A DNA stretch of 64,000 bases from Paenibacillus faecis (GTDB lineage: Bacteria; Bacillota; Bacilli; Paenibacillales; Paenibacillaceae): contig NZ_VSDO01000003.1 of assembly GCF_008084145.1 (NCBI RefSeq), positions 310,001-374,000 of the forward strand, read 5' to 3'. A program made the translations under genes and the position numbers. The notes beneath the pieces are model-generated. The model did no database searches. It worked only from the letters and a program-made list of their open reading frames with translations, and was not told where the DNA came from. This document shows positions 43,287 through 51,820 of the stretch, piece after piece; position 1 is the stretch's first letter; each line of letters begins with the position of its first letter.

Positions 43287-44099
43287 TTATCCGATCATCG
43301 ACGCCGCCTGGCGCTCCAGCTGGGCCAGCTGATCGCGGACCAGCACGGCCGCGCCGATCACGATTAGCGCCGGGTTGCTGATCTGCACGGCCGCGGCCAG
43401 CTTGTGCACCTCGCCGAGCGTGCTGGTGAACGTGCGCTGCCGCCGTGTCGTCCCGCTCTCGATGAGCGCCACGGGCGTCGAGGCGGCCTTGCCGTGCCGC
43501 AGGAGCTCGCTGCGGATCTCCTTCAGCTGGCTGACGCCCATGTAGATCACCAGCGTGTCGACGGCATGGGCCAGCAGCTCCCACTGGACGGCCGGGCTTC
43601 CGCCGTCCTCGCCGTCCTCGCCGGTCTCGGCGCCCGGGCAGCGGCTGCCCGTCACGCAGGCGAAGGAAGCCGCGACGCCGCGGTGCGTCAGCGGGATGCC
43701 GGACGCGGCCGCCGCGCCGATCGCCGAGGTGATGCCCGGGATCACCTCGTACGGGATGCCCCGGGCGGCCAGCGCCAGCGCCTCTTCGCCGCCGCGCCCG
43801 AACACGAACGGGTCCCCGCCCTTAAGGCGGACCACCCGTTTGCCCTCCAGCGCGCTGTCGATCATCCGGCGCTGGATCATGTCCTGCGTCATGGCGTGCC
43901 GCCCCGGCGCCTTGCCGCAGTAGATCCGCTCGGCGAGCGAATCGCCGTAGGTGAGCAGCTCGACGTTCACCAGCCGGTCGTACAGGATCACGTCCGCCGC
44001 ACGGATCGCCTTGAGCGCCTTCACCGTGATCAGCTCCGGATCGCCGGGGCCCGCTCCCACGATGCTTACGAAGCCTTCCCCCAGCCCATGGCGCATCAT
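43287..44099 (-). CDS. cobA: Uroporphyrinogen-III C-methyltransferase
   Basis: About 270 aa SAM-dependent tetrapyrrole methylase. VSIVGAGPGDPELITVKALKAIRAADVILYDRLV, RLKGGDPFVFGRGGEE, PGITSAIGAAA and GIPLTHRG are SUMT hallmarks. A short acidic insert (ETGEDGEDGGS) sits near residue 160. It makes precorrin-2 for siroheme, the cofactor of NirB, which explains its place at the end of nirB-nirD-nirC-cobA. The ATG overlaps the nirC stop by 4 bases. Confidence 0.93.
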   Translation of the reverse strand: MMRHGLGEGFVSIVGAGPGDPELITVKALKAIRAADVILYDRLVNVELLTYGDSLAERIYCGKAPGRHAMTQDMIQRRMIDSALEGKRVVRLKGGDPFVFGRGGEEALALAARGIPYEVIPGITSAIGAAAASGIPLTHRGVAASFACVTGSRCPGAETGEDGEDGGSPAVQWELLAHAVDTLVIYMGVSQLKEIRSELLRHGKAASTPVALIESGTTRRQRTFTSTLGEVHKLAAAVQISNPALIVIGAAVLVRDQLAQLERQAASMIG

Positions 44100-44971
44100 A
44101 CGCTTTCCCCCGCCCGGGAAGCGGGCGCCGGAATGAACCGGCCCTCGCCCGTCTCAACCGGAGAGCCTGTGGAAGCTGCAGGGGAGGCTTTCTTTTTCAG
44201 CGAAAAGTAGAGTCCCAAGCCCGTTAAAGTCACGCCCCCGAGCAAATTTCCGGCCAACACCGGAAGCTGGTTCCACATCCACCAGTCCGTCAGGCTCACC
44301 TTCGCCCCGAGCAGCATCCCGGCGGGAATGACGAACATGTTGACGACCGCATGTTCAAACCCCTGGGCAAAAAAGATCAGAATCGGCAGCCACATGGCGA
44401 TGATTTTTCCCGCAGTCGAACGCGAAGTAAAGGCCATCACCGCGCCGAGCGTCACCATCCAGTTGCACAGCACCGCCTTGATCAGCACAAGCCCCAGACC
44501 CGAAAGGCCCATCGCCTTGTACCCGAGGGTTTTGGCTTCGCTCGTCGTGATCAGCGTATGGACCAAGGGGTGGCTCAAATCGGTCCCCATTTTCGTAATC
44601 GTCAGCCCATAAAGAACGGCATACAGGGCACAGCCGAGCAGGTGCCCGAGAATGACCCAGCCGAAGTTCGCCAGCATCCGCCGGAAAGAGGCCTTCCGTT
44701 CCAGAACGGCGAGCGGGATCAGTGCAAAACTGCCCGTCACGAGCTCCAAACCCAGCAGAATAATGATGACGAAACCGACGGGAAAAATGAGCGCCCCCAC
44801 CACTCCAAGTGAGGTTTGCTGCGTCGCGGTGAAGGCCAGCGTCGTTGCACAAGCCAGAATCGCGCCGGCCAAAAAGCCTTTCACCAGCATTTGCCGGATG
44901 CCCAAGGCGGCCTTATCGGCCCCCGCTCCAATGATCGCTTCAAGGACTTCCGCAGGTTTTACATGATCCAT
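44096..44971 (-). CDS. nirC: Formate/nitrite transporter family protein (NirC-like)
   Basis: About 291 aa with six membrane helices in a FocA/NirC fold. The N-terminal KPAEVLEAIIGAGADKAALG, the GLELVTGSFALIPLAVLERK loop after the second helix, and LCNWMVTLGAVMAF with GFEHAVVNMFVIPAGMLLGA are family blocks. In this operon nitrite is the likely substrate. A ~35-residue Ser/Ala-rich tail is probably disordered. GGGAGG lies 9 bases before the ATG. Confidence 0.9.
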   Translation of the reverse strand: MDHVKPAEVLEAIIGAGADKAALGIRQMLVKGFLAGAILACATTLAFTATQQTSLGVVGALIFPVGFVIIILLGLELVTGSFALIPLAVLERKASFRRMLANFGWVILGHLLGCALYAVLYGLTITKMGTDLSHPLVHTLITTSEAKTLGYKAMGLSGLGLVLIKAVLCNWMVTLGAVMAFTSRSTAGKIIAMWLPILIFFAQGFEHAVVNMFVIPAGMLLGAKVSLTDWWMWNQLPVLAGNLLGGVTLTGLGLYFSLKKKASPAASTGSPVETGEGRFIPAPASRAGESV

Positions 44972-44994
44972 CGGCCCCAGCCTCCCTGTTCCAG

Positions 44995-45312
44995 TTAATC
45001 TATAGTGATGTAGACGGAGCCCGTTGCGGCGTCCACTTCCGTTTCATACACGATCACCGAACCGTGGTCGGGCTCCTGGACGTTGCCGCTCCGCAGATCG
45101 ATCTTCCAATCGTGCAGCGGACAGTGGACGTTGGACCCGCACACCATCCCTTCCGACAACCGCCCGCCTTTGTGCGGGCAGCGGTTCTCCACGGCATGAA
45201 CGCTGCCGTCGCTTAGCCGGAACAGGGCGATCTCTTTATCTCCCACCGTAAAAGTCCGTGAGCCCAGCACATCGATATCCTGCACATGGGCGATTTTTAT
45301 TTTCGTCAGCAT
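44995..45312 (-). CDS. nirD: Nitrite reductase small subunit (Rieske)
   Basis: About 105 aa Rieske [2Fe-2S] protein: the cluster ligands are in CPHKGG and CPLHDWKIDL (CxH...CxxH). It is the small partner of the NADH-dependent assimilatory nitrite reductase. ATG 45312 has GGGAGG 8 bases upstream, better than the ATG at 45336. It sits between nirB (53-bp gap) and nirC. Confidence 0.92.
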   Translation of the reverse strand: MLTKIKIAHVQDIDVLGSRTFTVGDKEIALFRLSDGSVHAVENRCPHKGGRLSEGMVCGSNVHCPLHDWKIDLRSGNVQEPDHGSVIVYETEVDAATGSVYITID

Positions 45313-45365
45313 GGCTGTTCCCTCCCAAATCATCATTCATGGCATCCATCCGCAAAATAGTCCGA

Positions 45366-47801
45366 TTACCCCACGACCTGCTCCGCGCTCGGCAGCGGTT
45401 CGAAGTTTTTCCGCAGCTCTTCGCTGTTGATGATCTCCTTCCACGGATCCGTCGTCCGGCTCAGCGTTTCTTCGATCCGGGCGGCCAAAGCCTGGCGTTC
45501 CTCGGCGTTTTCCAGCACCGCCTTGATCGTCTCCAGCCCGACGCGCTCCACCCATTGCGCCGTGCGTTCGTTCCAGTTGGCCTGCTCCCGGTAAAATTGC
45601 AGGTACGCAGCCGTCCACTCCATGACTTCCTCCTCCGTCTTCACCGTGCACAGCAAGTCGGCCGCCCTAACCTTGACGCCTCCGTTGCCGCCGACATAAA
45701 GTTCCCAGCCTCCGTCGATCGCGACCACGCCAAGATCCTTGATCGTCGCCTCGGCGCAGTTCCGCGGGCACCCGGAGACGGCCAGCTTCACTTTCCCCGG
45801 CGTGTTGAGCCGTTCAAAGGCCTTCTCCAGCGCGATCCCCATGCCGATCGAATCCTGGGTGCCGAACCGGCAGAACGTGGAGCCGACGCAGGTTTTTACG
45901 GTCCGCAAAGCCTTGCCGTAAGCATGGCCCGACGGCATATCGAGCTCGGCCCAAATTTTCGGAAGGTCCTCTTTCTTTACGCCGAGCAGGTCGATCCGCT
46001 GTCCGCCGGTAAACTTGACCATCGGCACGTCGTATTTCTCCGCCACCGCCGCGATCCGCTTGAGATCGGCCGGGGAAGTTACCCCGCCGTAGATGCGCGG
46101 CACGACGGAATAAGTTCCGTCTTTCTGGATGTTGGCGTGGTACCGCTCATTGGCGAAGCGGGACTCCTTCTCGTCCATATATTCCGCCGGCCAGAGCATG
46201 CCCAGGTAATAGTTGAGCGCGGGTCGGCATTTCGAGCAGCCTTCCGGCTCCCGCCATTCCAGCACGTTCATGACTTCTTTTACGGATTTGAGCGACATCG
46301 CCCGAATGCTCTCCACAATTTCATCGCGTCCCAGCGAAGTGCACCCGCAGATGCCCTCCTTGACAGGCTCGCCCGCGGTCCCGTCTCCATACAGCTCGAG
46401 CAGCCCTTCGACCAGTGGCTTACATCCGCCGCAGGAACCGGACGCCTTCGTGCAGGCCTTGATTTCGCCGACCGTGCCGCAGCCGTCCTTGACCGCGTTT
46501 ACGATCGTGCCTTTGGATACACCGTTACAGCCGCAAATAATCTCGTCATCCGCCATGGCGGCGAGTCTTGCCGCCGGCGAAGCGGCCGCTCCGCCTCCGG
46601 CCGGGAAACCAAGCAGCAGCTCCTTCTCCTTGCCGGCCACGCTCTCCCCGCTCTTGATCTTCGCGAACAGGGAGGCTCCATCCGACGTATCCCCGAACAG
46701 CACGGCACCGACCAGCTTATCGTCTTGCAGCACGATTTTTTTATAGGTACCCTCCAGGTCGTCCTGAATCCGCATCGACCGCGTTCCGGGGGCATCCATG
46801 AAATACCCGGCCGAGAAAACGTCCACCCCGGACACCTTCAGCTTCGTCGAGGTCACCGAACCCGTGTAGCCGCCGGTTTCCACGCCAGCCAGGCGCTTCG
46901 CCAGCACACTTCCCTGCTCGTACAGCGGAGCCACGAGGCCATAGGCGATCCCGCGGTGCTCGGCACACTCGCCTACCGCATAGACGCCCGGAACGCTGGT
47001 TTCGAGGAAGTCGTTCACGACGATGCCCCGGTTGACCTGCAGTCCCGCCGAATTGGCCAGCTCCACATTCGGCTTGATCCCCACGGCCATAACGATGAGG
47101 TCCGCATCCAAGGAGCTGCCGTCCGCGAATTCAAGCCCGTCGGCCCGGCGCCCTCCCCGGATCGCCGCGGTCTGTTTGGCCATCAGGAATTTCATCCCCT
47201 GGGCCTCCAGTTCCCGCTGCAGCATTTTGGCCGCCGGCTCATCCAACTGGCGCTCCATTAAATAAGAATGGATATGGATCACCGAGACATCCATCCCCAG
47301 ATGCAGCAGGCCTCTCGCCGCCTCCAGCCCCAGCAGCCCCCCGCCGATAACGGCGGCTTTTTTGTATTTTTTCGAAGCCTCCATCATTAAATGGCAGTCC
47401 TTAATGTCGCGGAACCCGATGACGCCTTCCTTGTTCGCGCCGGGCAGCGGAAGCATAAAAGGGTTAGACCCCGTGGCGACGATCAGGGCGTCGTACCCTG
47501 CCTCTACGCCGGACTCCGAAACCACCTTTTTCTTCATCGTATCGATTTTGACTACCGCATCCCCGGTGTAAAGGCGGATTCCGTTGTCCGCGTACCAATC
47601 CAAGTCGTTGATTACGATTTCTTTCATATCGGACCCGCCCGCCAGTACGGAGGACAGCATGATCCGGTTATAATTCGGATGAGGCTCCGCTCCGAAAACG
47701 GTAATTTCATAAGCGTCCGGGGCCAGCTTCAGGACATGCTCGACCGTCCTCATTCCCGCCATCCCATTGCCGACCAGCACCAGTTTTTTCTTTTCACCCA
47801 T
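45366..47801 (-). CDS. nirB: Assimilatory nitrite reductase large subunit
   Basis: About 811 aa, typical for NirB. In order: an FAD/NAD(P)H module (VGNGMAGM at the start), two BFD-like [2Fe-2S] segments (ICGCNGVSKGTI...CTKASGSCGGC near 415-460 and ICGCTSLGRDE...CSKCRP near 480-530), sulfite/nitrite reductase half-domains, and the siroheme-[4Fe-4S] ligands in CVGSTFCRFG and SGCPRNCAEA. It reduces nitrite to ammonium using NADH. ATG 47801 has GGGGAG 8 bases ahead; the upstream in-frame extension is leader sequence. It is preceded by a ~205-nt leader with a hexaloop hairpin and terminator. Confidence 0.95.
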   Translation of the reverse strand: MGEKKKLVLVGNGMAGMRTVEHVLKLAPDAYEITVFGAEPHPNYNRIMLSSVLAGGSDMKEIVINDLDWYADNGIRLYTGDAVVKIDTMKKKVVSESGVEAGYDALIVATGSNPFMLPLPGANKEGVIGFRDIKDCHLMMEASKKYKKAAVIGGGLLGLEAARGLLHLGMDVSVIHIHSYLMERQLDEPAAKMLQRELEAQGMKFLMAKQTAAIRGGRRADGLEFADGSSLDADLIVMAVGIKPNVELANSAGLQVNRGIVVNDFLETSVPGVYAVGECAEHRGIAYGLVAPLYEQGSVLAKRLAGVETGGYTGSVTSTKLKVSGVDVFSAGYFMDAPGTRSMRIQDDLEGTYKKIVLQDDKLVGAVLFGDTSDGASLFAKIKSGESVAGKEKELLLGFPAGGGAAASPAARLAAMADDEIICGCNGVSKGTIVNAVKDGCGTVGEIKACTKASGSCGGCKPLVEGLLELYGDGTAGEPVKEGICGCTSLGRDEIVESIRAMSLKSVKEVMNVLEWREPEGCSKCRPALNYYLGMLWPAEYMDEKESRFANERYHANIQKDGTYSVVPRIYGGVTSPADLKRIAAVAEKYDVPMVKFTGGQRIDLLGVKKEDLPKIWAELDMPSGHAYGKALRTVKTCVGSTFCRFGTQDSIGMGIALEKAFERLNTPGKVKLAVSGCPRNCAEATIKDLGVVAIDGGWELYVGGNGGVKVRAADLLCTVKTEEEVMEWTAAYLQFYREQANWNERTAQWVERVGLETIKAVLENAEERQALAARIEETLSRTTDPWKEIINSEELRKNFEPLPSAEQVVG

Positions 47802-47855
47802 GTCCGGTTCTCCCCTTCCGTTTCTTTTGTCCTCGGTACAAGCACTGCACAACAG

Positions 47856-47952
47856 AAAAAGCCTGCTCCGCCACAGGCCGGTCATAAGCATGCGAATGGC
47901 ATGTTTATTTCCGATCCTTGATTCTGGCGAAGACAGGCTCCGTTGCCGCTTC
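47856..47952 (-). promoter_or_regulatory. Candidate ANTAR-controlled leader of nirB
   Basis: In the leftward transcript, GAAG-c-GGC-[AACGGA]-GCC-ugu-CUUC (47952-47929) forms a stem with a six-base loop having A at position 1 and G at position 4, the signature of ANTAR targets. About 50 nt later GCCTG...CAGGC followed by TTTTT (47878-47856) is an intrinsic terminator. The second loop can be drawn as GGCGGA, sharing CGGA. This hairpin-then-terminator order resembles the NasR-controlled nasF leader. The adjacent gene 48294-48899 encodes an ANTAR protein. Confidence 0.55.
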
Positions 47953-48014
47953 AGCATCGACACCTCATTGTGCCCGATGGTTTGTTATGTGAACTGGTTG
48001 TTATCGTTGAGGCT

Positions 48015-48056
48015 ACTATAAACAATAAATCTCCGCATGTCAATATACATGACATA
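48015..48056 (-). promoter_or_regulatory. nirB promoter with overlapping palindrome
   Basis: Read leftward: TTGACA (48043-48038), 17 bases, TATAGT (48020-48015), a near-consensus housekeeping promoter. ATGTCA-N7-TGACAT overlaps the -35, a possible repressor or activator site of unknown owner. The AT-rich DNA from 48057 to 48293 separates it from the divergent ANTAR gene and shows no further feature I can name. Confidence 0.65.
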
Positions 48057-48293
48057 AAATTTTTAAATAACTGAATTTTGCGAAAATAGTTTACATGTTA
48101 AGTTAGCTTATATTATTTTGCGACTTGAATGCTACATATGTCACTTAATCCATGCTTTCTTACGAAAATTATATTGATTTTTCAGAAATATCACGCGAAA
48201 ATACAGATAAAACTTTCAAACAGGATGATTTTATGTAAGGTTTTATGACGGGTTGGTTATTGAAGTAGGAATGAATAGGAGGGTTATATTCCG

Positions 48294-48899
48294 ATGCGTT
48301 TCCTGTTGGTCATTCGCGAATCCGCCTCCCTTAAGAAGTACGAGGGGCCATCCGATGCGTCCGAAGGTGATGCCGAGCCAGAGCATCTGCTGAAACGCCA
48401 TGGATACCGGGTATCTGCCTCCTGCCAAAGCCAGGATATCCGCAAAAAAATGCAGGAGGCCGATGCCGTCGTCCTCCAATTGCCGATCACGGGAATTCGC
48501 GATTGGGAGCAGCGGTTGTCCCGGTGGAAGCCGGTTCCGCTTCTTTGGTGGTGCAGCGCCGAAACGGCCGCCTCCTCCCTGGAAGCTTGCGAGGAAGACA
48601 TCCCGGTCGACGGCATCCTGACACCAACCATGTCAGCTCACGAACTCCATTGGGCCCTCCACCTGGGCGGCAGGCATTTTTTTGAGCGGCGTCAGTGGCT
48701 TGAAGAGCGGGCCCAACTGGTCTCCCGGCTGGAGGAGCGCAAGTGGATCGATTTAGCCAAAAGCATTTTGTGCGAAATCAACCGGATTCCGGAGGCGGAA
48801 GCCTACGACGTTTTGCGCCGGCGGGCGATGAATGAACGCAAACGAATCGTCGATATCGCCACTTCGATCGTCAAGGCTCACCAACAATTAAAAACCTAG
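48294..48899 (+). CDS. ANTAR-domain RNA-binding antiterminator with degenerate receiver
   Basis: About 201 aa. The C-terminal ~55 residues (LEERKWIDLAKSILCEINRI and RRRAMNERKRIVDIATSIV) are an ANTAR domain. The N-terminal ~125 residues follow receiver spacing, but the phospho-acceptor position is Gln in DAVVLQLPITG, the acidic pair is lost (FLLVIRES) and the Lys is Thr in GILTPTMS; it is a pseudo-receiver. A coiled-coil link (RQWLEERAQLVSRLEE) joins them. It is divergent from nirB, whose leader has a matching hairpin. GGAGGG lies about 10 bases before the ATG. It is probably the nitrite/nitrate-operon antiterminator; the input signal is unknown. Confidence 0.82.
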   Translation: MRFLLVIRESASLKKYEGPSDASEGDAEPEHLLKRHGYRVSASCQSQDIRKKMQEADAVVLQLPITGIRDWEQRLSRWKPVPLLWWCSAETAASSLEACEEDIPVDGILTPTMSAHELHWALHLGGRHFFERRQWLEERAQLVSRLEERKWIDLAKSILCEINRIPEAEAYDVLRRRAMNERKRIVDIATSIVKAHQQLKT

Positions 48900-48932
48900 C
48901 AAGGCTAGGCGGGTTCACAAGGAGGATTCCGT

Positions 48933-50003
48933 ATGAACATGACGGATATATTGAAGGAAGTCGGACGGGGAAAACGCGGCGCCCGCGACCTGAACTACGA
49001 GGAAGCTCTCGCCGCCGCGGAGCTGATCCTGGACCGGAAAGCGACGCCGGCGCAAATCGGCGCCTTTCTCCTGGCGGAGCGGATCAAGATGGAGAGCGTG
49101 GAAGAATTGCTCGCCTTCGTCGAGGCGATCCGCGATCGGTCAATGCGCATTCCGCGCAGCGCGGACGGGCTGGGGCTGGGGCTGGGGCTGGATTGCGCCG
49201 GGCCATACGACGGAAGAAAAACTTCCTTCATGGCCGGATTCGCCTCCGCCTTTCTGCTGGCCGCAGCCGGCGTTCCGGTAACGATCCACGGCACCCCTTC
49301 ACTGCCGCCCAAGTGGGGCGTTACCCTGATGGATGTGCTCCAGGCCATGGGGCTTGACGAAGGAGCGCTTTCCCGCGAGCGGACGACGGCCGCGGCCGAG
49401 GGAAGCGGCGTCCTGGCCGTGCCGGCCGAGGCTTGGTGTCCCCCGCTGCGGAACCTGCGGGAGCTTCGGGAGGAGCTTGGCCTCCGCACGATCCTCAACA
49501 CTGTGGAGAAGCTGGTCGATTACAGCCACTCACCGTATCTCGTGTACGGTGTTTTTCACAACACCGTGTTTGAACGGACCGCCCAGCTCCTGCAGAGGCT
49601 GAATTACCAAAAGGCCCTGATCGTCCAGGGCCCGGAAGGCTCCGAGGACGTCCATATCGACCGCCCTACGCGCGTTTACACGGTCGATTCGAGCGAAGCC
49701 AGGCTCCGGGTGATTGACCCGGAAGCCTATGGGCTTGAAGCGGTGCCGCCCGAAACGCGATGGACCGCCGCCGAGCAGCTGCGCGTGACCGAAGCCGTCC
49801 TGACCGGTGAAGCCCACCAGGCCTTCATCAACCAGGCGGTTTTGAACAGCGCCTTGCGCCTGCATCTCACGGAACGCGCCGATTCCGTCGAAGAGGGGAT
49901 CTATATCGGCAAATCCCTGTTGGACGGCGGCGGCCCCTGGCAAGCGTTCAACAGGTGGCGGGAGGCCCTTCTGAACGGTAATGGGAAGTTGGCCCGGCGC
50001 TAA
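48933..50003 (+). CDS. TrpD2-like protein (anthranilate phosphoribosyltransferase homologue)
   Basis: About 356 aa, glycosyltransferase family 3 architecture: an N-terminal helical domain (LNYEEALAAAELILDRKATPAQIGAFLLAERIKMESVEELLAFVEAIRDR) and an alpha/beta domain with GPYDGRKTSFM, HGTPSLPPKWGVTLMDVLQAMG and NLRELREELGLRTILNTVEKL. True TrpD carries a GTGGD motif, replaced here by GPYDGRKTS, as in TrpD2/YbiB proteins, which bind nucleic acid and lack TrpD activity. It lies 33 bp after the ANTAR gene, with a short CCTAGC/GCTAGG hairpin between, so co-transcription is likely. AGGAGG lies 7 bases before the ATG. Confidence 0.82.
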   Translation: MNMTDILKEVGRGKRGARDLNYEEALAAAELILDRKATPAQIGAFLLAERIKMESVEELLAFVEAIRDRSMRIPRSADGLGLGLGLDCAGPYDGRKTSFMAGFASAFLLAAAGVPVTIHGTPSLPPKWGVTLMDVLQAMGLDEGALSRERTTAAAEGSGVLAVPAEAWCPPLRNLRELREELGLRTILNTVEKLVDYSHSPYLVYGVFHNTVFERTAQLLQRLNYQKALIVQGPEGSEDVHIDRPTRVYTVDSSEARLRVIDPEAYGLEAVPPETRWTAAEQLRVTEAVLTGEAHQAFINQAVLNSALRLHLTERADSVEEGIYIGKSLLDGGGPWQAFNRWREALLNGNGKLARR

Positions 50004-50123
50004 ATCGGTACGGGTCGGTTGTTGGTGATCAGTTGTAGCAAACTAGGCGCTTCTAGTGCCGCACCCTTAAACCTACGGGGATCAAGGGCCTAGCGCTCTA
50101 CTCTCCGACCCTTCCCAACTCCA

Positions 50124-50315
50124 AAAAGATGCAAATCTGCAGGTATTTTAAGCCGGTTCCCGAGAGGATTCGAAAAAAGATGCAAAACTGCAGGCATTTT
50201 TAGCGATATTAGACAATCGAGCCGGTTTCGTCGAAAATTCCTGCAGAATCGCAGGAATTTTCATTTTTTTGTTCCGAACAGGGAAAAAAACATGCAGATT
50301 TGCAGGAATTCTATG
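50124..50315. repeat. Family C hairpin repeats, rearranged copy
   Basis: Four arms of the CTGCAG family (GATGCAAATCTGCAGGTATT, GATGCAAAACTGCAGGCATT, TTCCTGCAGAATCGCAGG, CATGCAGATTTGCAGGAATT) surround loop sequence GAGCCGGTTTCGTCGAAAAT that matches the 24756-24834 copy. Non-coding; it begins about 120 bp after the trpD2-like stop. Confidence 0.7.
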
Positions 50316-50350
50316 TTATCGAGGTTGCTGCTCTAGCCAATCGCGCGTCG

Positions 50351-51790
50351 TTTAACGGGAGGTTTTCCCGTTAATCCGCCGCCTGGCCTCAGCAGGGACC
50401 ACCTCTGGACAATCACGGCAACTATGGACGACAATGCTAACTTCGGTCCAACGTGGCAACCAGGGCCATCCAAGGCCGTGCCCGCCCCTAAAGGCTAGGC
50501 CTGCCCTCGCCCAGCCTAACATGTCCAAGCTCTAACTTGTCTTTACCTTCTACCGTAACTAAACACTGCAGGCAAATCATATTACTCAACTAACTAATTC
50601 TTCACCAGAGTGCCTCGATCTTCTGAGTGCGCTACCCATACTGCCCAGTCCCGTCGTCCTTTTGCATTAACGGGATTTTCTCCCGTTAATTCCCCTCATT
50701 TGGCGGGATCTCACCTAATTAGCTGGATTTCCTCCCGCTAATTCAGCTCGTTTGGGCCAATCCGGCCCGATCATGGCAGATTAGCGGGACTTTTTCCAGG
50801 TAATCCTCACTCCCGGCCACTTGCGCCTCATTTAACGGGAGGTTTTCCCGTTAATTCGCCGCCCAGGTCCCAACCAGGGCACATCCATGCCCAACAAGGG
50901 CCTATCCATGGCCTACCTTGGCCAATCACGGCAACCATGGCCGTGCCCGCCCCCAAGGCTGGGCCTGCCCTCGCCCAGGCAAACATGTCAAAGCTCAAAC
51001 TTGCCTTTACCTTCTACCGTAACTAAACACCGCAGGCAAATCATATTACTCAACTAACTAATTCTTCACCAGAGTGCCTCGATCTTCTGAGTGCGCTGCC
51101 CATACTGCCCAGTCCCGTCGTCCTTTTGTATTAACGGGATTTTCTCCCGTTAATTTCCCTCATTTGGCGGGATCTCACCTAATTAGCTGGATTTCCTCCC
51201 GCTAATTCAGCTCGTTTGGGCCAATCCGGCCCGATCATGGCAGATTAGCGGGACGTTTTCCAGGTAATCCTCACTCCCGGCCACTTGCGCCTCATTTAAC
51301 GGGAGGTTTTCCCGTTAATTCGCCGCCCAGGTCCCAACCAGGGCACATCCATGCCCAACAAGGGCCTATCCATGGCCTACCATGGCAACGTGGCAACCAT
51401 GGATCAACCAGGGCCGTCCCAGCCCCCAAGGCTGGGACGGCCCGCGCCCAGCCTAAATGTCCAAGCTCAAACTTGCCTTCATCTCCTACCGTAACTGCAC
51501 ACCGCAGACAAATCATATTACTCAACTAACTAATTCTTCACCAGAGTGCCTCGATCTTCTGAGTGCGCTGCCCATACTGCCCAGTCCCGTCGTCCTTTTG
51601 CATTAACGGGATTTTTTCCCGTTAATTTCCCTCATTTGGCGGGATCTCACCTAATTAGCTGGATTTCCTCCCGCTAATTCAGCTCATTTGGGCCAATTCG
51701 GCCCGATCACGGCAAATTAGCGGGACTTTTTCCAGGTAATCCTCGCTCCTGGCCAACCGCGCGTCATTTAACGGGAGATTTTCCCGTTAA
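50351..51790. repeat. Tandem array of three 464-480 bp units
   Basis: The marker TTTAACGGGAG recurs at 50351, 50831, 51295 and 51767 (periods 480, 464, 472). Each unit has the same order: hairpin TTAACGGGAGG/CCCGTTAA, a GC-rich block with AACCATGG/CATGCCCAAC words, TACCGTAACT, CTCAACTAACTAATTCTTC, TTAACGGGA-TTTTCTCCCGTTAAT, TAGCTGGATTTCCTCCCGCTA and TTAGCGGGAC-TTTTCCAGGTAA. At least four hairpins per unit. No conserved open frame spans the units. It fills the gap between trpD2-like and GH8 genes. Confidence 0.9.
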
Positions 51791-51820
51791 TTCGCCGCGC
51801 AGCCAGGCACCCCCCTTCCA

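Noticed and set aside
45258..47261. Very long rightward open frame (667 aa) opposite nirB
   Set aside because: Its sequence is the complement of clearly functional nirB codons, with Arg/His/Pro-rich composition and no domain; a GC-rich antisense artefact.
50351..51790. CRISPR-like array
   Set aside because: Units are 464-480 bp and contiguous without spacers, and no cas gene is present; the 16-bp array at 40662 is likewise spacer-free.
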